NCBI GenBank assembly: GCA_034440575.1
Contig: JAOTOL010001392.1
Coordinates: 782,001-846,000, forward strand
Length of the DNA: 64,000 nt
Direction: 5' to 3'
From: Imbricaverruca yamaguchii
Lineage: Eukaryota; Arthropoda; Thecostraca; Neoverrucidae
Each line of letters begins with the position of its first letter. The stretch's first letter is position 1. The notes below the pieces were generated by a model that saw nothing but the letters and a program-made list of their open reading frames with translations, was not told the origin of the DNA and made no database searches. This document shows positions 23,431 to 62,884 of this stretch, one piece after another. Both the position numbers and the translations under genes were made by a program.

Positions 23431-25765
23431 TTTAAAAGTACTAAATGATATCCTTAGTGTATCACATTATGGTGAAGATCTCAGAGCTTGGAAATTGGCT
23501 TAAACCCCGCTTTAATATCTCACAGCATGTTCAAACGAAATTTGTATAATGGAAGATCCCACAACAAACAGCCCATCGATGGGTCACGCGGAAGACGGCA
23601 TAAAAACCTTGTACTTCTGATCTGGCAGCTCACATTGGAGATTTTACCGTTCGAGATTTAGGATATTTCAGGCTTGTTAGAATCTTATGGATGCTTCTGA
23701 TGTGAGGAATGAATCATCATGTGATTCCTGGCATTCCAATATATTTGGCTAATTAAAAGATGGCATGTAGGCAACATCTCGCCGATTTTCTGTACTTTGG
23801 TCATTATTGTGGGATGTGAAGGAAAACCAGGACATGCTTCCTGCTCCATTCGTTATACATTCCTGCCACTTTAATGGGTTTCGAAATATATAACAGAGAT
23901 TAGTGGGAAATTATAATTCAGCACGATGAACCATCAATTAGCGAGGAATTAATTCCTATTAATGACCCATCAATTCTCTTATCACATCACATAATGGAGA
24001 CTCTTCAGCTCATGACGTCACCAATTATTTATTTAGATCAAGGATGCAAGGTACTTGAATGTAATTTCTCAATTCGTCATAAATGCGTTGTTAATGGCTC
24101 AGTTCCGCGAATGCTTCTTCAATTACTCTCCTTCCTTTTTGGTGAGTATTGATCGGTCGTCTGTGCCCAAGTATTAGTATGGCACTCATCCAGCATACTT
24201 GAAAACAATGTAAATCTGCAGTTTCAGGTAATTTTTGTTTTCTTGTAATATCTCTTTTCCAATACAATGGTTATGAATGTGGTTAACATACTGCATCCAC
24301 TGGTTTCTTCTACAACTGCTTACTTTTCAGTTGATAGATAAAGTAATGGTATCATTGTGTTAAAAGGTGTTTTTGTGAAATTTTCTTTCTGAATACAATA
24401 TTTATGAACTTGGTTTGGAGAATGCAACTACTCATTTTTGGAGCATGTACTTAGCTCTCATTTGATCATACAGATAGTTTACATTATGTGCCATCCATGT
24501 TGCAGTGCCATTTTTTTGTGTCATAGTTTATCTGTCCCTGACCTGCCACTTCTCTAACATGATTAAGGTGATGTTAAATGCTCCATGCATTTGATTCAAC
24601 ACTTTACATCAAGAATGCTTGGTTTCTGCATCTTTATCACAGTGATTTGCAGATGACATAAGGATAATAATTTTAGTATTAGTTTATATTCAAGTACCTA
24701 GATTTGATTTTGGTAGGCTAAGTTAGGTTAGGTTTGGTTTTCCCATGTAATTATTATACCTTCAAGATTGCAGGCTCCAGTGCAAAATAATTCACCATGT
24801 GGCCTGGAAATTCAAAGTTAATGGAGTTGTGCTATTTCATCCTCGTCTTAGGTTTTTTACCATTTTGCCACATGATGCATGGGCAGTCATCATGCACACG
24901 ACTGCTAAATAATGTAAAATGCATGTGACTGAAGTGAAAGGCATTCTGCTTTTAAATCCTTATGTGACATTCTTTTATTTTCCTCCAATATTTTGCTATT
25001 CCCAAGCAACTTCTTCCTTCATCCACACAGTTAATGGTGAAGTAATTTTAGGACACTGGCAGGCTCCTATATGTAAATGTAGTATATTACTGCAGAAAAT
25101 GGAGCTGGCCTATCCCTCTGGTATGGTTATGTTATGTTGGTTAGCCTATTTGCTTTTGTGAGATCTAAGGAAAAAAGAGGAAACTAAGTATTTTCAACAT
25201 GAACAAGTGTTTAATCAACTGCATGGAGTGTTGGACTTCCCCTTAATCATGTCTGATAAAAGTACCACTCCTGTGGTATTCCACACAATAAGGTACAATA
25301 ACCTTGCTGGAGCTGGTTTGCTCGATGACAATGATGCACCTATGATGTCATCATTAAACTTGAATGGTAAGGATGGTAACAAAAAATTAGTGGTTCCATC
25401 TTCTAAATCATGTTCCCAAACATGGTATTTTGAAGAAAAAATCCTGGACTTCCGAAAGCACCTTATAAGACAGGTTTGCACAAATAACACCCCAAATATC
25501 CACATCTGAAACATCCCAAACAAGAATACCCCAAAAAAAAGTATATCCAAAACATCCTAAGCATTTGGAGTTTTGTAATGTGATGTGAAATTTAATGTTC
25601 AAATTAAATAAGCAGAACACAACCCATCTTTTCCTAGCCTCACGTTCCATACAAAAGCAAATTCCTTTTTTAATGGATTTAAAAAAAACAATTTCTAAAG
25701 TTTTTGAAAATCTAGCCTAACTCTAACCTAGTTTTTGAAAATCTAGTTTTTGAAAATATAGAGTT
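23431..25765. other. Intergenic between divergent GT31 and BOLA1 genes
   Basis: AT-rich. No supported exon; the promoters of both genes should lie in 23431-26460, but I see no clear TATA or initiator that decides the position. TTAGGTTAGG occurs at 24723-24732. A frame at 25207-25509 (about 100 codons) has no recognised domain. Confidence 0.5.
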
Positions 25766-26075
25766 GTTGTTGGGGTGGCTTGAGGAGCCAGGGTTCTATT
25801 GCTAACCAGAGCTTGTTGCGTGGACCCTGGCCCCACCACCCGACCCATGAACTCCAGCTCAACAGCAGAATTTAGACAGAAAGTTTAACGTGCCCCCAAG
25901 GCACTGACATGGCCGCCAGGTAACTGGTCCCCAGCCTTATCGGGCCAGCTGCCAACTGACACTCCCGGCCAGGGGCTAAATGCAAGCGTGCGAAGCGACT
26001 CAAACCCTGTGTTGCCAGTACAGGGAAGACCAGTGCAGGCCAGCACTCTAACCAACTAAGCTACTGGGGCAGCTG
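25766..26075 (-). mobile_element. tRNA-derived SINE, minus orientation
   Basis: On the minus strand it starts with a tRNA-like head (GGGGCAGTAGCTTAGTTGG-like reading, B box GGGTTTGAGTCGC) and ends in AAGCCACCCCAACAACAAC, a CAA-repeat tail. It matches the copy at 31017-31340 along its length. Confidence 0.9.
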
Positions 26076-26460
26076 AAGAGAAGTATTATACATAGAGAAG
26101 TAAAGATACTCCCCATGTTTCAGTCATATGTTCTCATGGCTAATCAATTCAGTATTTTCATACTAAAATGTGCAGAGATTTGAGTGCAGTGCAGCTTTAA
26201 ATACAGACAGGTTTGTTGTTAAATGGCTTTATGATAACAGTAGACAATGGCCATTATTCATGGTCATCAGTCATGTTTACTTTGCAGTCATTGAAATTTA
26301 ATAAACATCCCACAAGTGTTTGCAAGAGAAGTTGCTGTAAATGTAAAAACATGGTGGCTTGTGCTCTGTAATCTTCTATGTCTTAGACTTAGAACTTCTA
26401 GGGAAGGGAATGACTGCACCTTCAGTCTTGTATTATGGTTTACATATCTGTGTGTTTCAG

Positions 26461-26543
26461 ACTTGTTCCCCATGGCCACTGTAGGCCCAGTGTACCGGTC
26501 AATTCAGTCCAAGCTGGCCCAACTGAAGCCCAGTCATCTGGAG
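26461..26543 (+). CDS. BOLA1: BOLA1 exon with first usable ATG
   Basis: The acceptor TGTGTTTCAG ends at 26460; ATG is at 26472; the donor is GAG|GTGAGTA. The 11 bases before ATG are either 5' UTR or in-frame leader sequence (LFP before M). Confidence 0.85.
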
Positions 26544-29142
26544 GTGAGTAGTTGAAATATAAGACTCTTTCACTGCCTGTTACTCAACTCTAGAAACCTT
26601 GGCAAAAGTAAGAGCAGGCACCCAGTTGTCTGGAGGCAGCAAATGAGAGAAGTGTAGCTGTGTGATTTGGGCACTTAAAATATTGTCAAAAAAGTACATA
26701 GAGTAAGTCTATGTAGATTATGGTATGAATGGTGGGAAGATGCATGGGCATGTGGGCACATGTGACAGGTGGGCACATGTGCCAGGTGGGCACATGTGCC
26801 AGGTGGGCACATGTGACAGGTGGGCACATGTGACAGGTGGGCACATGTGACAGGTGGGCACATGTGACAGGTGATGTAGCAAAAGATAAGAAATTTGGAG
26901 GTTGATAATGTGAGAAGATACCCAGTTACTGTGTCAGCAGTGGCAATGCCAAATACAACCTTCCATTCATGAAGGAAGACATGCAGGTTAGGTTAGGTAA
27001 GTGGCTGCAGGAGTACATCTGGAAACCCAAACCGGTCCCAGTGTCTTCGTTTTACAGCTGATTAATGTCACTTGCAAACATGATTGACACACCATATGCC
27101 TCATCAGGAGAAGGGTCCTGCTGGTGGGGTGTTCCAGTGAGCTATCTCACTGTCTCAGCACACATAGTCTGAGCACATACATAAGGAGTTTCATTCTGGT
27201 GTGTGTGTTGAGATAAGCCCTGGATATGGCTTGGCACCTGCCATTCCTGCTTACTTTTTCCCTAGGTAGCTGGGAGGGAAGAGGCATAGAGTGCCACTGA
27301 AAGTTGTCAATAAATGTACAAGTGAATTGCATATTGTTGCCTGGAGGCATCCATGATTATTTGTTGTTTGTGATGCCCCAGGCCAGGCCAAATGGCCTGG
27401 CCTCGCCTTGGGCAAGTGCAATGTTGGAGTTGCATGTTGGGATCCATGCATCACCAATATTATTCATGGTAGAAACACCTTGAGAAGGGTGAGCAGACAC
27501 CTCTGTCAAGCATTACTTGGTCACAACAGTGTCAACAACCATGTGCATTCTGCCAAAAGATGCACAGATTATACAGAAACATTATATATATATATATATG
27601 TATATGTATTTTCATTTCCCTCTTTCTTCCAGATTATTAATGAATCATTTATGCATAGTGTGCCCAAGGGCTCTGAGACCCACTTCAAAGTTGTGGTGGT
27701 CAGTGAAGCATTTGACAAGAAACCTCTTATCCAGGTGAGTAGATCTTCTGGGACTACTAACATACTTACTGCCTATACGAAAGCATGTCGCCGCTGATCT
27801 ACCCAGTATTCTGCAACGTCATGTTGCCAGAGGTGGGAAAACAGCTGGAATAAGTTAGTCAAATGACATATATTATAAACAGAACACTGTGGGAAGGGAA
27901 AGAGAAGCCAGCTCCATGCTTACTCTTCGTCTCACGATCCGCTGCTACCGGTCGACATGTGAATCAGCTGGTTCTAGTTGTTCGTTGCTCGGACAAATTT
28001 GGCCCTCTAATTATCTAACATGTCCTTGGGTACTATTCAGCACGTGCAAGAGTTGGGTTATTCCCCAACAGGGAATTGCTTGCAATGGACAGTCTTTTCC
28101 TTCTTATTCACGGTTGATGAGCCGATACATCAAAGCGGACAGATCTCACTTTACCAAACCACACCGACATGTTCACATATCACAGCGGCAGTGTGTAAGA
28201 GCCGCGACAGTGACATTGCCGCCCCTCAGATGCTGTCGGGTCATCGGCCCAGGCACAGTTGGTCAGCCTTTCACGCACAACTCCCAGCTGGCTTCACTTC
28301 ACAGATGGCTTCACTAAAACAAGTCAGCTGTCCCGAGGAGCAGTGCGTATGCGTCACTGCTGAAGGCGCGCGTCTAAGTGGGCCGCAATCTCGAATGGTT
28401 GAACTCTGGCGTCTCGGAAGCGTAGGATGGTTACGGGAGGCTGCTCGAGCTGTTGCTTTATTATCCGTGTTTTATCCCTTGCATTGCACGATCATTGGTG
28501 GGCTCTGGTCGCGCTCGGTGCGATCTTCCAGCGGCGGTCGTATGACTCGGCTCTTCCTTTCAGCGCCACCGCCTGGTGAACTCGCTGCTGAAGGAGGAGC
28601 TGGCCACGCGAGTGCACGCGCTCTCCATTGTGGTAAACAGTTGCGCTGTGTTGGCGCACTAAGTGCTGGTGGCGATTGTTGATGATGTGTCAGCATGTTA
28701 TACATGTTGTCTCTTCATGAATAGGTCAGCAGGAGCTTTTTTACATTCAGTTTCAGGACAGTTTTTTTTTCACAAACATGTTTGTAGGCTACATTCAGAA
28801 AAGTCACGTCCTGACTGTTTATTTTTTTGCAAGGCACAACAGAAATGCTTTTCAGGAAGACTGCACCGTTAATATATGGGAATTATGGGGTGCCAGGTCA
28901 AAAAGTTTGGTGACTATTAATGTCATCAGTGAAATGGACGTGCTGATGCTTTCTACCGGCGGACAAGCGTGTGCGGTTGAATCGACGACACTGATCTCAT
29001 CATCCGCCCAGCGACCAAGCTGAACGAAAATGCGTAACGACGCCGTCGTTATATATTTCAGGCGAAGACGCCCGACCAGTGGGAGACGTCCGAGCAGAAG
29101 GTGCCGCCGAGCCCCGCCTGCTTGGGCGGCTTCGGGAAGTAG
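26461..29142 (+). CDS. BOLA1: BolA-like protein, BOLA1 type, four exons
   Basis: BolA proteins pair with monothiol glutaredoxins, share a [2Fe-2S] cluster with them and help mature Fe-S proteins, BOLA1 mainly in mitochondria. Joining 26472-26543, 27633-27734, 28564-28632 and 29062-29142 gives 107 codons with phase 0 GT..AG junctions. Visible landmarks: [11 protein letters not shown] (5-15), [20 protein letters not shown] (27-46), [13 protein letters not shown] (59-71), HALSI (76-80, invariant C-terminal His), TPDQW (84-88) and a PACLGG end as in BOLA1. The ATG at 26472 has a good context (CCCCATGG), but the frame is open back to the acceptor at 26460, so an upstream exon could add a mitochondrial leader. 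AGGF1 begins 284 bp after the stop. Confidence 0.93.
26544..27632 (+). other. BOLA1 intron 1
   Basis: Contains the 17-bp minisatellite, TTAGGTTAGG at 26988-26997, a perfect 10-bp stem-loop at 27380-27403 (AGGCCAGGCC, AAAT, GGCCTGGCCT), and a short (TA)n at 27584-27600 close to the acceptor. Confidence 0.8.
26752..26876. repeat. 17-bp minisatellite with CACATGTG E-box-like core, BOLA1 intron
   Basis: About seven copies of TGGGCACATGTGACAGG in tandem, with a few T to C changes. Frames crossing it are artefacts. Confidence 0.92.
27633..27734 (+). CDS. BOLA1: BOLA1 exon: core beta-alpha segment
   Basis: 34 codons with the GSETHF signature. The acceptor TTTCTTCCAG and donor CCAG|GTGAGT are both strong. 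Confidence 0.95.
27735..28563 (+). other. BOLA1 intron 2
   Basis: GT..AG intron; no repeat or gene recognised inside. The long plus-strand frame through it runs into exon sequence and is coincidental. Confidence 0.75.
28564..28632 (+). CDS. BOLA1: BOLA1 exon: RHRLVN helix and HALSI strand
   Basis: 23 codons; acceptor CCTTTCAG, donor GTG|GTAAAC. Carries the conserved RHR and HALSI motifs. Confidence 0.95.
28633..29061 (+). other. BOLA1 intron 3
   Basis: GT..AG intron without recognisable features. Confidence 0.75.
29062..29142 (+). CDS. BOLA1: BOLA1 last exon and stop
   Basis: 26 codons plus TAG; acceptor ATATTTCAG. Encodes TPDQW and PACLGG, the typical BOLA1 C-terminus. Confidence 0.95.
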   Translation, partial: AKTPDQWETSEQKVPPSPACLGGFGK

Positions 29143-29426
29143 TATTGTCCGACTGGAGATGTACCCTGACGCGCGACCGCTGTGTACACGACGGGCGACG
29201 TAGTGGCGCGCGACGTAGTGCGGTCGTCGTCGGAGACGTGTGGCGAGATGGTCTCGCCCCCCGAGCCGGAGCACGTGTAATCTGTGACGATTCTACCAGT
29301 CGGCTGTGTTAGATTGGGCTTCACTGCGGCCGGAGAGAGAACCTGGCATGCCGCCGCTGATGGCGGCCGCGCTATTTTTCCCCCCGAACGGCACGCAAGT
29401 AGGAAAAAGACGGGCGGCGACCCTGG
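29143..29426 (+). promoter_or_regulatory. 284-bp BOLA1/AGGF1 intergenic spacer
   Basis: Must contain the BOLA1 3' UTR and either the AGGF1 promoter/5' UTR or a dicistronic spacer. No AATAAA polyadenylation signal and no TATA box is visible. GC-rich near the AGGF1 start. Role inferred from position only. Confidence 0.35.
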
Positions 29427-56537
<27,111 letters not shown>

Positions 56538-57204
56538 TGTGCCTGTTCTGTGGTGTGTTGGATGGATAGCCATGATTTGATGAGACTGTCTGAAGTGTGA
56601 ATTTTGCTGCCTTAATTCGTTCAATGATAAACGTTGTGCATGGGAGTTGTGCCAGTTTTGACTGGGAATTTAGAGGCTTGTGCAGTGTTGTATATTTATG
56701 GATGCATGTGGAAAATTAAGATCATGTAAGCGTCGTTGCTCTTGAGCGCCTGGTTGAGTTCGCAGATTTGGTGTTCTATATCACCATTGAATCAAAGATA
56801 ATTTTCTGTTCCTGCAACAGGTGTCGGCCATTAGTCGTGATGCTGCCTAATTCAGATAGCTATGCATGTTAATTACGTAGATTACTGATGTAACCGAGAA
56901 CCAATGCTGCAGGAGAGCCAACATCACCAGGGAGGGAGGGGAGAGAGAGAGAGAGATAACACCGTCGAAGGGAGCCGACACTACTGGAAGGCCAACGCGG
57001 CCGCAGCGACGCGGCTCAAAAAGCCCTGAACATAACTGGCAGAGACATTCTGAGGAAATGGTCAGTAGGAGGACCAAGTCGCACAGAACAGAGCGGAGAG
57101 CAGCCAGGACTCTGCCCTGCAGGTGGTGGCCCAATGTGTTGAGATGCGAGAGCCTTTCGGTCCGTTCGTGGTCGTCACCTGAGCCGGCCAGTAGTGAGCG
57201 CAAT
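56538..57204 (+). other. AGGF1 3' flank
   Basis: Probable 3' UTR and flank. No canonical AATAAA is visible here. (GA)n at 56940. Confidence 0.5.
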
Positions 57205-58110
57205 CACCACCCTGGCACCAGGCGGCACCGCCCCTGCGCACCACCGGCACCAGGCGGCTCTGCCCCTTTACACCACCGGCACCAGGCGGCTCCGCCCCTT
57301 CACACCACCGACACCACCCTGGCACCAGGCGGCACCGACCCTTCACACCACCGACACCACCCTGGCACCAGGCGGCACCGCCCCTGCGCACCATCAGCAC
57401 CGCCCCTGCGCGCCACCGGCACCACCCTGGCACCAGGCGGCACCGCCCCTGCGCACCACCGGCACCACCCTGGCACCAGGCGGCACCGCCCCTGCGCACC
57501 ACCGGCACCACCCTGGCACCAGGCGGCACCGCCCCTGCGCACCACCGGCACCACCCTGGCACCAGGCGGCACCGCCCCTTCACACCACCAGCACCGCCCC
57601 TGCGCACCACCGGCACCACCCTGGCACCAGGCGGCACCGCCCCTTCACACCACCCTGGCACCAGGCGGCACCGCCCCTGCGCACCACCGGCACCACCCTG
57701 GCACCAGGCGGCTCCGCCCCTGCGCACCACCGGCACCAGGCGGCTCTGCCCCTTTACACCACCGGCACCAGGCGGCTCCGCCCCTTTACACCACCGGCAC
57801 CAGGCGGCACCGCCCCTGCGCACCACCGGCACCAGGCGGCTCTGCCCCTTTACACCACCGGCACCAGGCGGCTCCGCCCCTTTACACCACCGACACCACC
57901 CTGGCACCAGGCGGCACCGCCCCTGCGCACCACCGGCACCACCCTGGCACCAGGCGGCACCGCCCCTGCGCACCACCGGCGCCAACTTGGCACCAGGCGG
58001 CACCGCCCCTTCACACCACCCTGGCACCAGGCGGCTCCGCCCCTTCACACCACCGGCACCACCCTGGCACCAGGTGGCACCGCCCCTGCGCACCACCGAC
58101 ACCACCTCGA
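57205..58110. repeat. 43-bp and 30-bp minisatellite array
   Basis: Units contain CACCCTGGCACCAGGCGGCA and CCGCCCCTGCGCACCACCGG (43 bp), with a 30-bp form lacking the CACCCTGG part. It opens several frames on both strands, all artefacts. Confidence 0.96.
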
Positions 58111-59964
58111 CACCGCGCCGCCACCACTTAAAGTGGGACGCGCGGGACCGCCACGTCATCTACCACCAGCTACCGCCGCCCTCCCGGCAACACCCAGTGG
58201 CGGCCGGACGAAATGTAACGAAATAACGGGAAATGTCAGGTGAAGCGCCGGTGGTGCAGAAAGTGCACCATGCATACCAAACCATGCAGTGCTTGTGGAA
58301 TTCATCCAGATGCGGTATTGCTGAATCCTCCCAGTTATTCTGGTCCGCTCAGGAATCTACCGGTGTTTTTTTCTTCTCACCAGGTTGAATCCTGGAATAT
58401 TCAGCATAGTTCAGTCTTTTTTTAAATAAATAATATTCTACAATGTTGCCGCGTAATGGTGCCGCACTGTAATGACTTTTGAACAGTTTATTGATAAATG
58501 TGGGTTTGTCTTCGTCTCGCGTTTACTTCTGACATGATATATAATAATTTCCAACCTAACCAAAAAACGTCACTTAAATTAAACGGTTGATACGGCCTTT
58601 ATTATGGGGCGATATTGCGAAACTTCGATGAGTAGTGTAGGGTGTTCCTCTAAGGGCCAGTGATAAGTCTATGGGACCGTCGCGTTGCGATCCCGATAGT
58701 CGAAAGTTCATCGTTATTTTGCACTATTTGTGATGGCGACCCGGAAAATTCAACTACTTAAACAGCGGTAACAACAGGATTATAGTAAGATAACATAATA
58801 GATAATAGATGCCGACAAGATTCACAAAAGATAATAGATGCCGACAGCAATTTACAAGCGCGTCTGCCAGCATCACGGTTGACAGGCCCGCCGGCTTCAA
58901 CGTCCGCTCGAGTTCGAATCTCATTCCTAACTCCTCATGTTCGCTACGGACAGGCCCACACGTCCTGCAATGGGCGACACCCCACGACAGGCGTGGTTAG
59001 CCAGTGCGTTACACGGTAACAACGCATCCTCACGCCATTGGCTGAACGTGCGTCAGCCGTGACACATCCATGATGGCCGCAGTGGTGGATGAATTCCAGC
59101 GAAGCGTATGACCCACGTGTTAGACCTCAGACCTAACGAGACTTGGCCAGTCCGTCGTCGACCGCCAGCCACCGGCTTCGGTAGCGTCGGTATTTTAACC
59201 ACATCTAGATAACACGTCCTGTTTACAGACAACAACGCAGGTGATTCACTGAACTGCATTATTTAGCGCATGGCCGAAAGGGTGCAGTTTTATATAACAT
59301 TCCTACAGAATGGTTATGTGGCAACCTGTGCGTCATCTGTGTAAATCGTGTGCCGGGTAACGAGTAGGGCGAAGTAAGGTTTACGTCCGGCGCGGTAGTG
59401 TGTGCTGTGGCTGGGCCATTACCCCCTCTGTTTATCAGGCCATAGCTGATGACCAGTGATACGCCTGCATGTGCGCTTAACATTTTAACATTTTCTTCGC
59501 TCTCGAGAAGATGGCATTTCAATGCAAAGCGTAGCAGTGGAGCATTGTACACGCGAGATAGGTGATTGTAGTGGTGTATGACATTTCTTGGGTGTTGAAG
59601 GGTTGCATGCGATGTTATTGCTCATTATGAATATGCAGGTGAGGCGGTGGCGGCCGGCTTGCTGCAGTTTCGCAGCGTTAGGCGTCATGAGCGGACATAA
59701 TGCCGGTGGCGCCTCTGGTGGTAGGTTTGTGAAAGAACACCACTAGAGTGGGTTGGGTCTGACTAATGCTATATTTTAGTTTCTAGAGAAGGTGCAGGCG
59801 ATTTCCAATGGTCAAATTTGAACAACATTGAAGCAAGCTGTCTTATGCTGCGTAGTTCATTTTATTATCAAATCATTTCACCTTGTCACTGCCGTTAAAG
59901 TGAAATGAAAGCAGTTGGCCACCCAATATCTTGTGATAAAAGCACGTCACTACATATTCTGTGT
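58111..59964. other. Intergenic, no supported gene
   Basis: A frame at 58105-58226 (KWDARDRHVIYHQLPPP) and one at 58240-58425 (CRKC...CSAC) look mildly protein-like but lack convincing splice sites. The rest shows nothing. AATAAATAA at 58425. Confidence 0.45.
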
Positions 59965-60605
59965 GCTGTGCAGACAATTTCCAATGTTCTTAACGAAACT
60001 AAAATCCAGCGTGCTACATTTTGATATCGTCTTGAAAAACTTCCATGGAGGTTTAACCCTGTCACTTTTGCACTCAATTCAAGAATTCGTGTTCCAAATT
60101 ATCACATTGTACTATATTAAACTGTATATCAGATGTTCTACATTACCGAATTAATAGCTAATGGTCTCAAATAAACCGGCATACAATCAGCTGTCTTTTG
60201 ATACCATGTTAAACTACGTTTGTAGATTGCTAACCCTGTCATTTTTGCACTCATTTCAAAGATTTGTGTCTGAAATTATCACATTCTACTACTTCAAATT
60301 GAATATCGGATGTTCTACATATGCGAACTAATTTGCAATGGTCTCAAGTAAACTAGCATAAAATCAGCTACCTTCTGATGCCGTACTCGACTACTTTTAT
60401 ATATATTTAGCCCTGCCATTTTTGCACTCAACTCGACGATTTCTGTCTCAATTTATTACATTGCATTACTTTTATTTGTATATCAGATGTTCTACCTTAT
60501 GGAATTAATTTCCAATGGTCTCAAATAAACCGCCATAGAATAACCTGCCTTCTGATGCCATACTCGACTACTTGTATAGATGTTTAACCCCATCATTTTT
60601 TACCT
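59965..60605. repeat. 177-bp tandem repeat, about 3.5 copies
   Basis: The words TAACCCTGTCA.TTTTGCACTC, ATATCAGATGTTCTAC and CCAATGGTCTCAAATAAACC recur at a constant 177-bp spacing (anchor positions 60054, 60231, 60408, 60585), with a partial copy before. Monomer size is typical of satellites. Confidence 0.92.
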
Positions 60606-61407
60606 TTTGATATGAAGTTGTCCGGAATTATTGAGGTTCTGGCATGCCTCGGTGCACGTCAAACGCCGACAGTTGCTGCCCAGAGGATCCGGATGGCCGC
60701 CGAGGGGTGGCATGACAAAAAGTAACATAAAGCTCCACCTTTAAACAGTATCGACTCTTCCACGTCAAAATGGTATATGAGAAATCCACGGTTGTAGATG
60801 CATTATTTCCATTCAACGCCCATAAGCGCAATATTCTTATACAATATCGAGAAAACCTGTCTGCATCCACTGTACTAGTGGCAGAACCCATGCCAGGTAC
60901 ATCGCTTGGTGTTTCAAATCTGAAAATCTACCTGTTACTTTGGCGTTGGGGCCCATTAACATTTGGTTCCCGCCCCACCATTTATGAATGGCGGCGGGCG
61001 GTCGGGAACGGGCTGGAGGCCTCCAGCATCGCCGCCAACATCGCCGCCAGTATCGCCGCCAACGTCCGGCTGCCTAAGGTGGAAAGTTCCAGCATGCAAT
61101 GCGCAAAGTAACAACATGCGCAATATATTACTGTAAATATCAATGGAATTGACGTCTGAAGGCAAACTAGCTTATAATGCATACAACAAGCTATATACAT
61201 ATAATTCGCATCACATTTTATGGAGACAGTCTCATAAATTGTAACTATATTTTTCGCACACACACTAATGAACGCCCGGGCGCGCTTGTCGCATGCGCAC
61301 GTTTCAGAGTTCTTGAATGGCATCAGGAACCTACCTGTTTTCTTTCTTTACTGGGGGTCCCCCTGATGTCCGAATTCACATTGCGTCTGACGCCTAACGC
61401 TGCCTGC
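60606..61407. other. Intergenic, nothing recognised
   Basis: Contains (ATCGCCGCCAAC)-like short repeats at 61023-61070 and the 16-bp palindrome GCTGGAGGCCTCCAGC at 61010. No gene. Confidence 0.5.
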
Positions 61408-62884
61408 ATGGTGCCTACTGTAACCTGCCCGCATGGTGCCTACTGTAACGCTGCCCGCATGGTGCCTACTGTAACCTGCCCGCATGGTGCCTACTGTAAC
61501 CTGCCCGCATGGTGCCTACTGTAACCTGCCCGCATGGTGCCTACTGTAACCTGCCCGCATGGTGCCTACTGTAACCTGCCCGCATGGTGCCTACTGTAAC
61601 GCTGCCCGCATGGTGCCTACTGTAACCTGCCCGCATGGTGCCTACTGTAACGCTGCCCGCATGGTGCCTACTGTAACCTGCCCGCATGGTGCCTACTGTA
61701 ACCTGCCCGCATGGTGCCTACTGAAACCTGCCCGCATGGTGCCTACTGTAACCTGCCCGCATGGTGCCTACTGTAACCTGCCCGCATGGTGCCCACTGTA
61801 ACCTGCCCGCATGGTGCCTACTGAAACCTGCCCGCATGGTGCCTACTGTAACGCTGCCCGCATGGTGCCTACTGTAACCTGCCCGCATGGTGCCTACTGT
61901 AACGCTGCCCGCATGGTGCCTACTGTAACCTGCCCGCATGGTGCCTACTGTAACCTGCCCGCATGGTGCCTACTGTAACCTGCCCGCATGGTGCCTACTG
62001 TAACCTGCCCGCATGGTGCCTACTGTAACCTGCCCGCATGGTGCCTACTGTAACCTGCCCGCATGGTGCCTACTGTAACCTGCCCGCATGGTGCCTACTG
62101 TAACCTGCCCGCATGGTGCCTACTGTAACCTGCCTGCATGGTGCCTACTGTAACCTGCCCGGATGGTGCCTACTGTAACCTGCCCGCATGGTGCCTACTG
62201 TAACCTGCCTGCATGGTGCCTACTGTAACCTGCCCGCATGGTGCCTACTGTAACCTGCCCGCATGGTGCCTACTGTAACCTGCCCGCATGATGCCTACTG
62301 TAACCTGCCCGCATGGTGCCTACTGTAACCTGCCCGCATGGTGCCTACTGTAACGCTGCCCGCATGGTGCCTACTGTAACGCTACCCGCATGGTGCCTAC
62401 TGTAGCCTGCCTGCATGGTGCCTACTGTAACCTGCCCGCATGGTCCCTACTGTAACCTGCCTGCATGGTGCCTACTGTAACCTGCCTGCATGGTGCCTAC
62501 TATAACCTGCCTGCATGGTGCCTACTGTAACCTGCCCGCATGGTGCCTACTGTAACCTGCCCGCATGGTGCCTACTGTAACCTGCCCGCATGGTGCCTAC
62601 TGTAACCTGCCCGCATGGTGCATACTGTAACCTGCCCGCATGGTGCCTACTGTAACCTGCCTGCATGGTGCCTACTGTAACCTGCCCGCATGGTGCCTAC
62701 TGTAACGCTGCCCGCATGGTGCCTACTGTAACCTGCCCGCATGGTGCCTACTGTAACCTGCCCGCATGGTGCCTACTGTAACCTGCCCGCATGGTGCCTA
62801 CTGTAACGCTGCCCGCATGGTGCCTACTGTAACCTGCCCGCATGGTGCCTACTGTAACGCTGCCCGCATGGTGCCTACTGTAAC
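61408..62884. repeat. 25-bp minisatellite array, about 58 copies
   Basis: Unit contains GCATGGTGCCTACTGTAA and CCTGCCC; some units gain two bases (CGCTGCCC). On the minus strand each unit reads GGGCAG|GTTACAGTAGG, a donor-like site matching the possible end of the exon at 62885-63713. Confidence 0.97.

Noticed and set aside
25207..25509. 100-codon frame ending FRKHLIRQ before a GTTTGC
   Set aside because: No recognisable domain, no good acceptor upstream, and overlapping antisense frames; not enough to call an exon.
57058..58243. Long Pro/His-rich plus-strand and Gly/Trp-rich minus-strand frames
   Set aside because: Several frames on both strands are open at once over the 43-bp array, the signature of a stop-free repeat and not of a gene.
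58240..58425. Possible zinc-binding peptide CRKCTMHTKPCSACG
   Set aside because: The Cys pairs are suggestive, but the frame is short, lacks splice context and has no homologous neighbours here.
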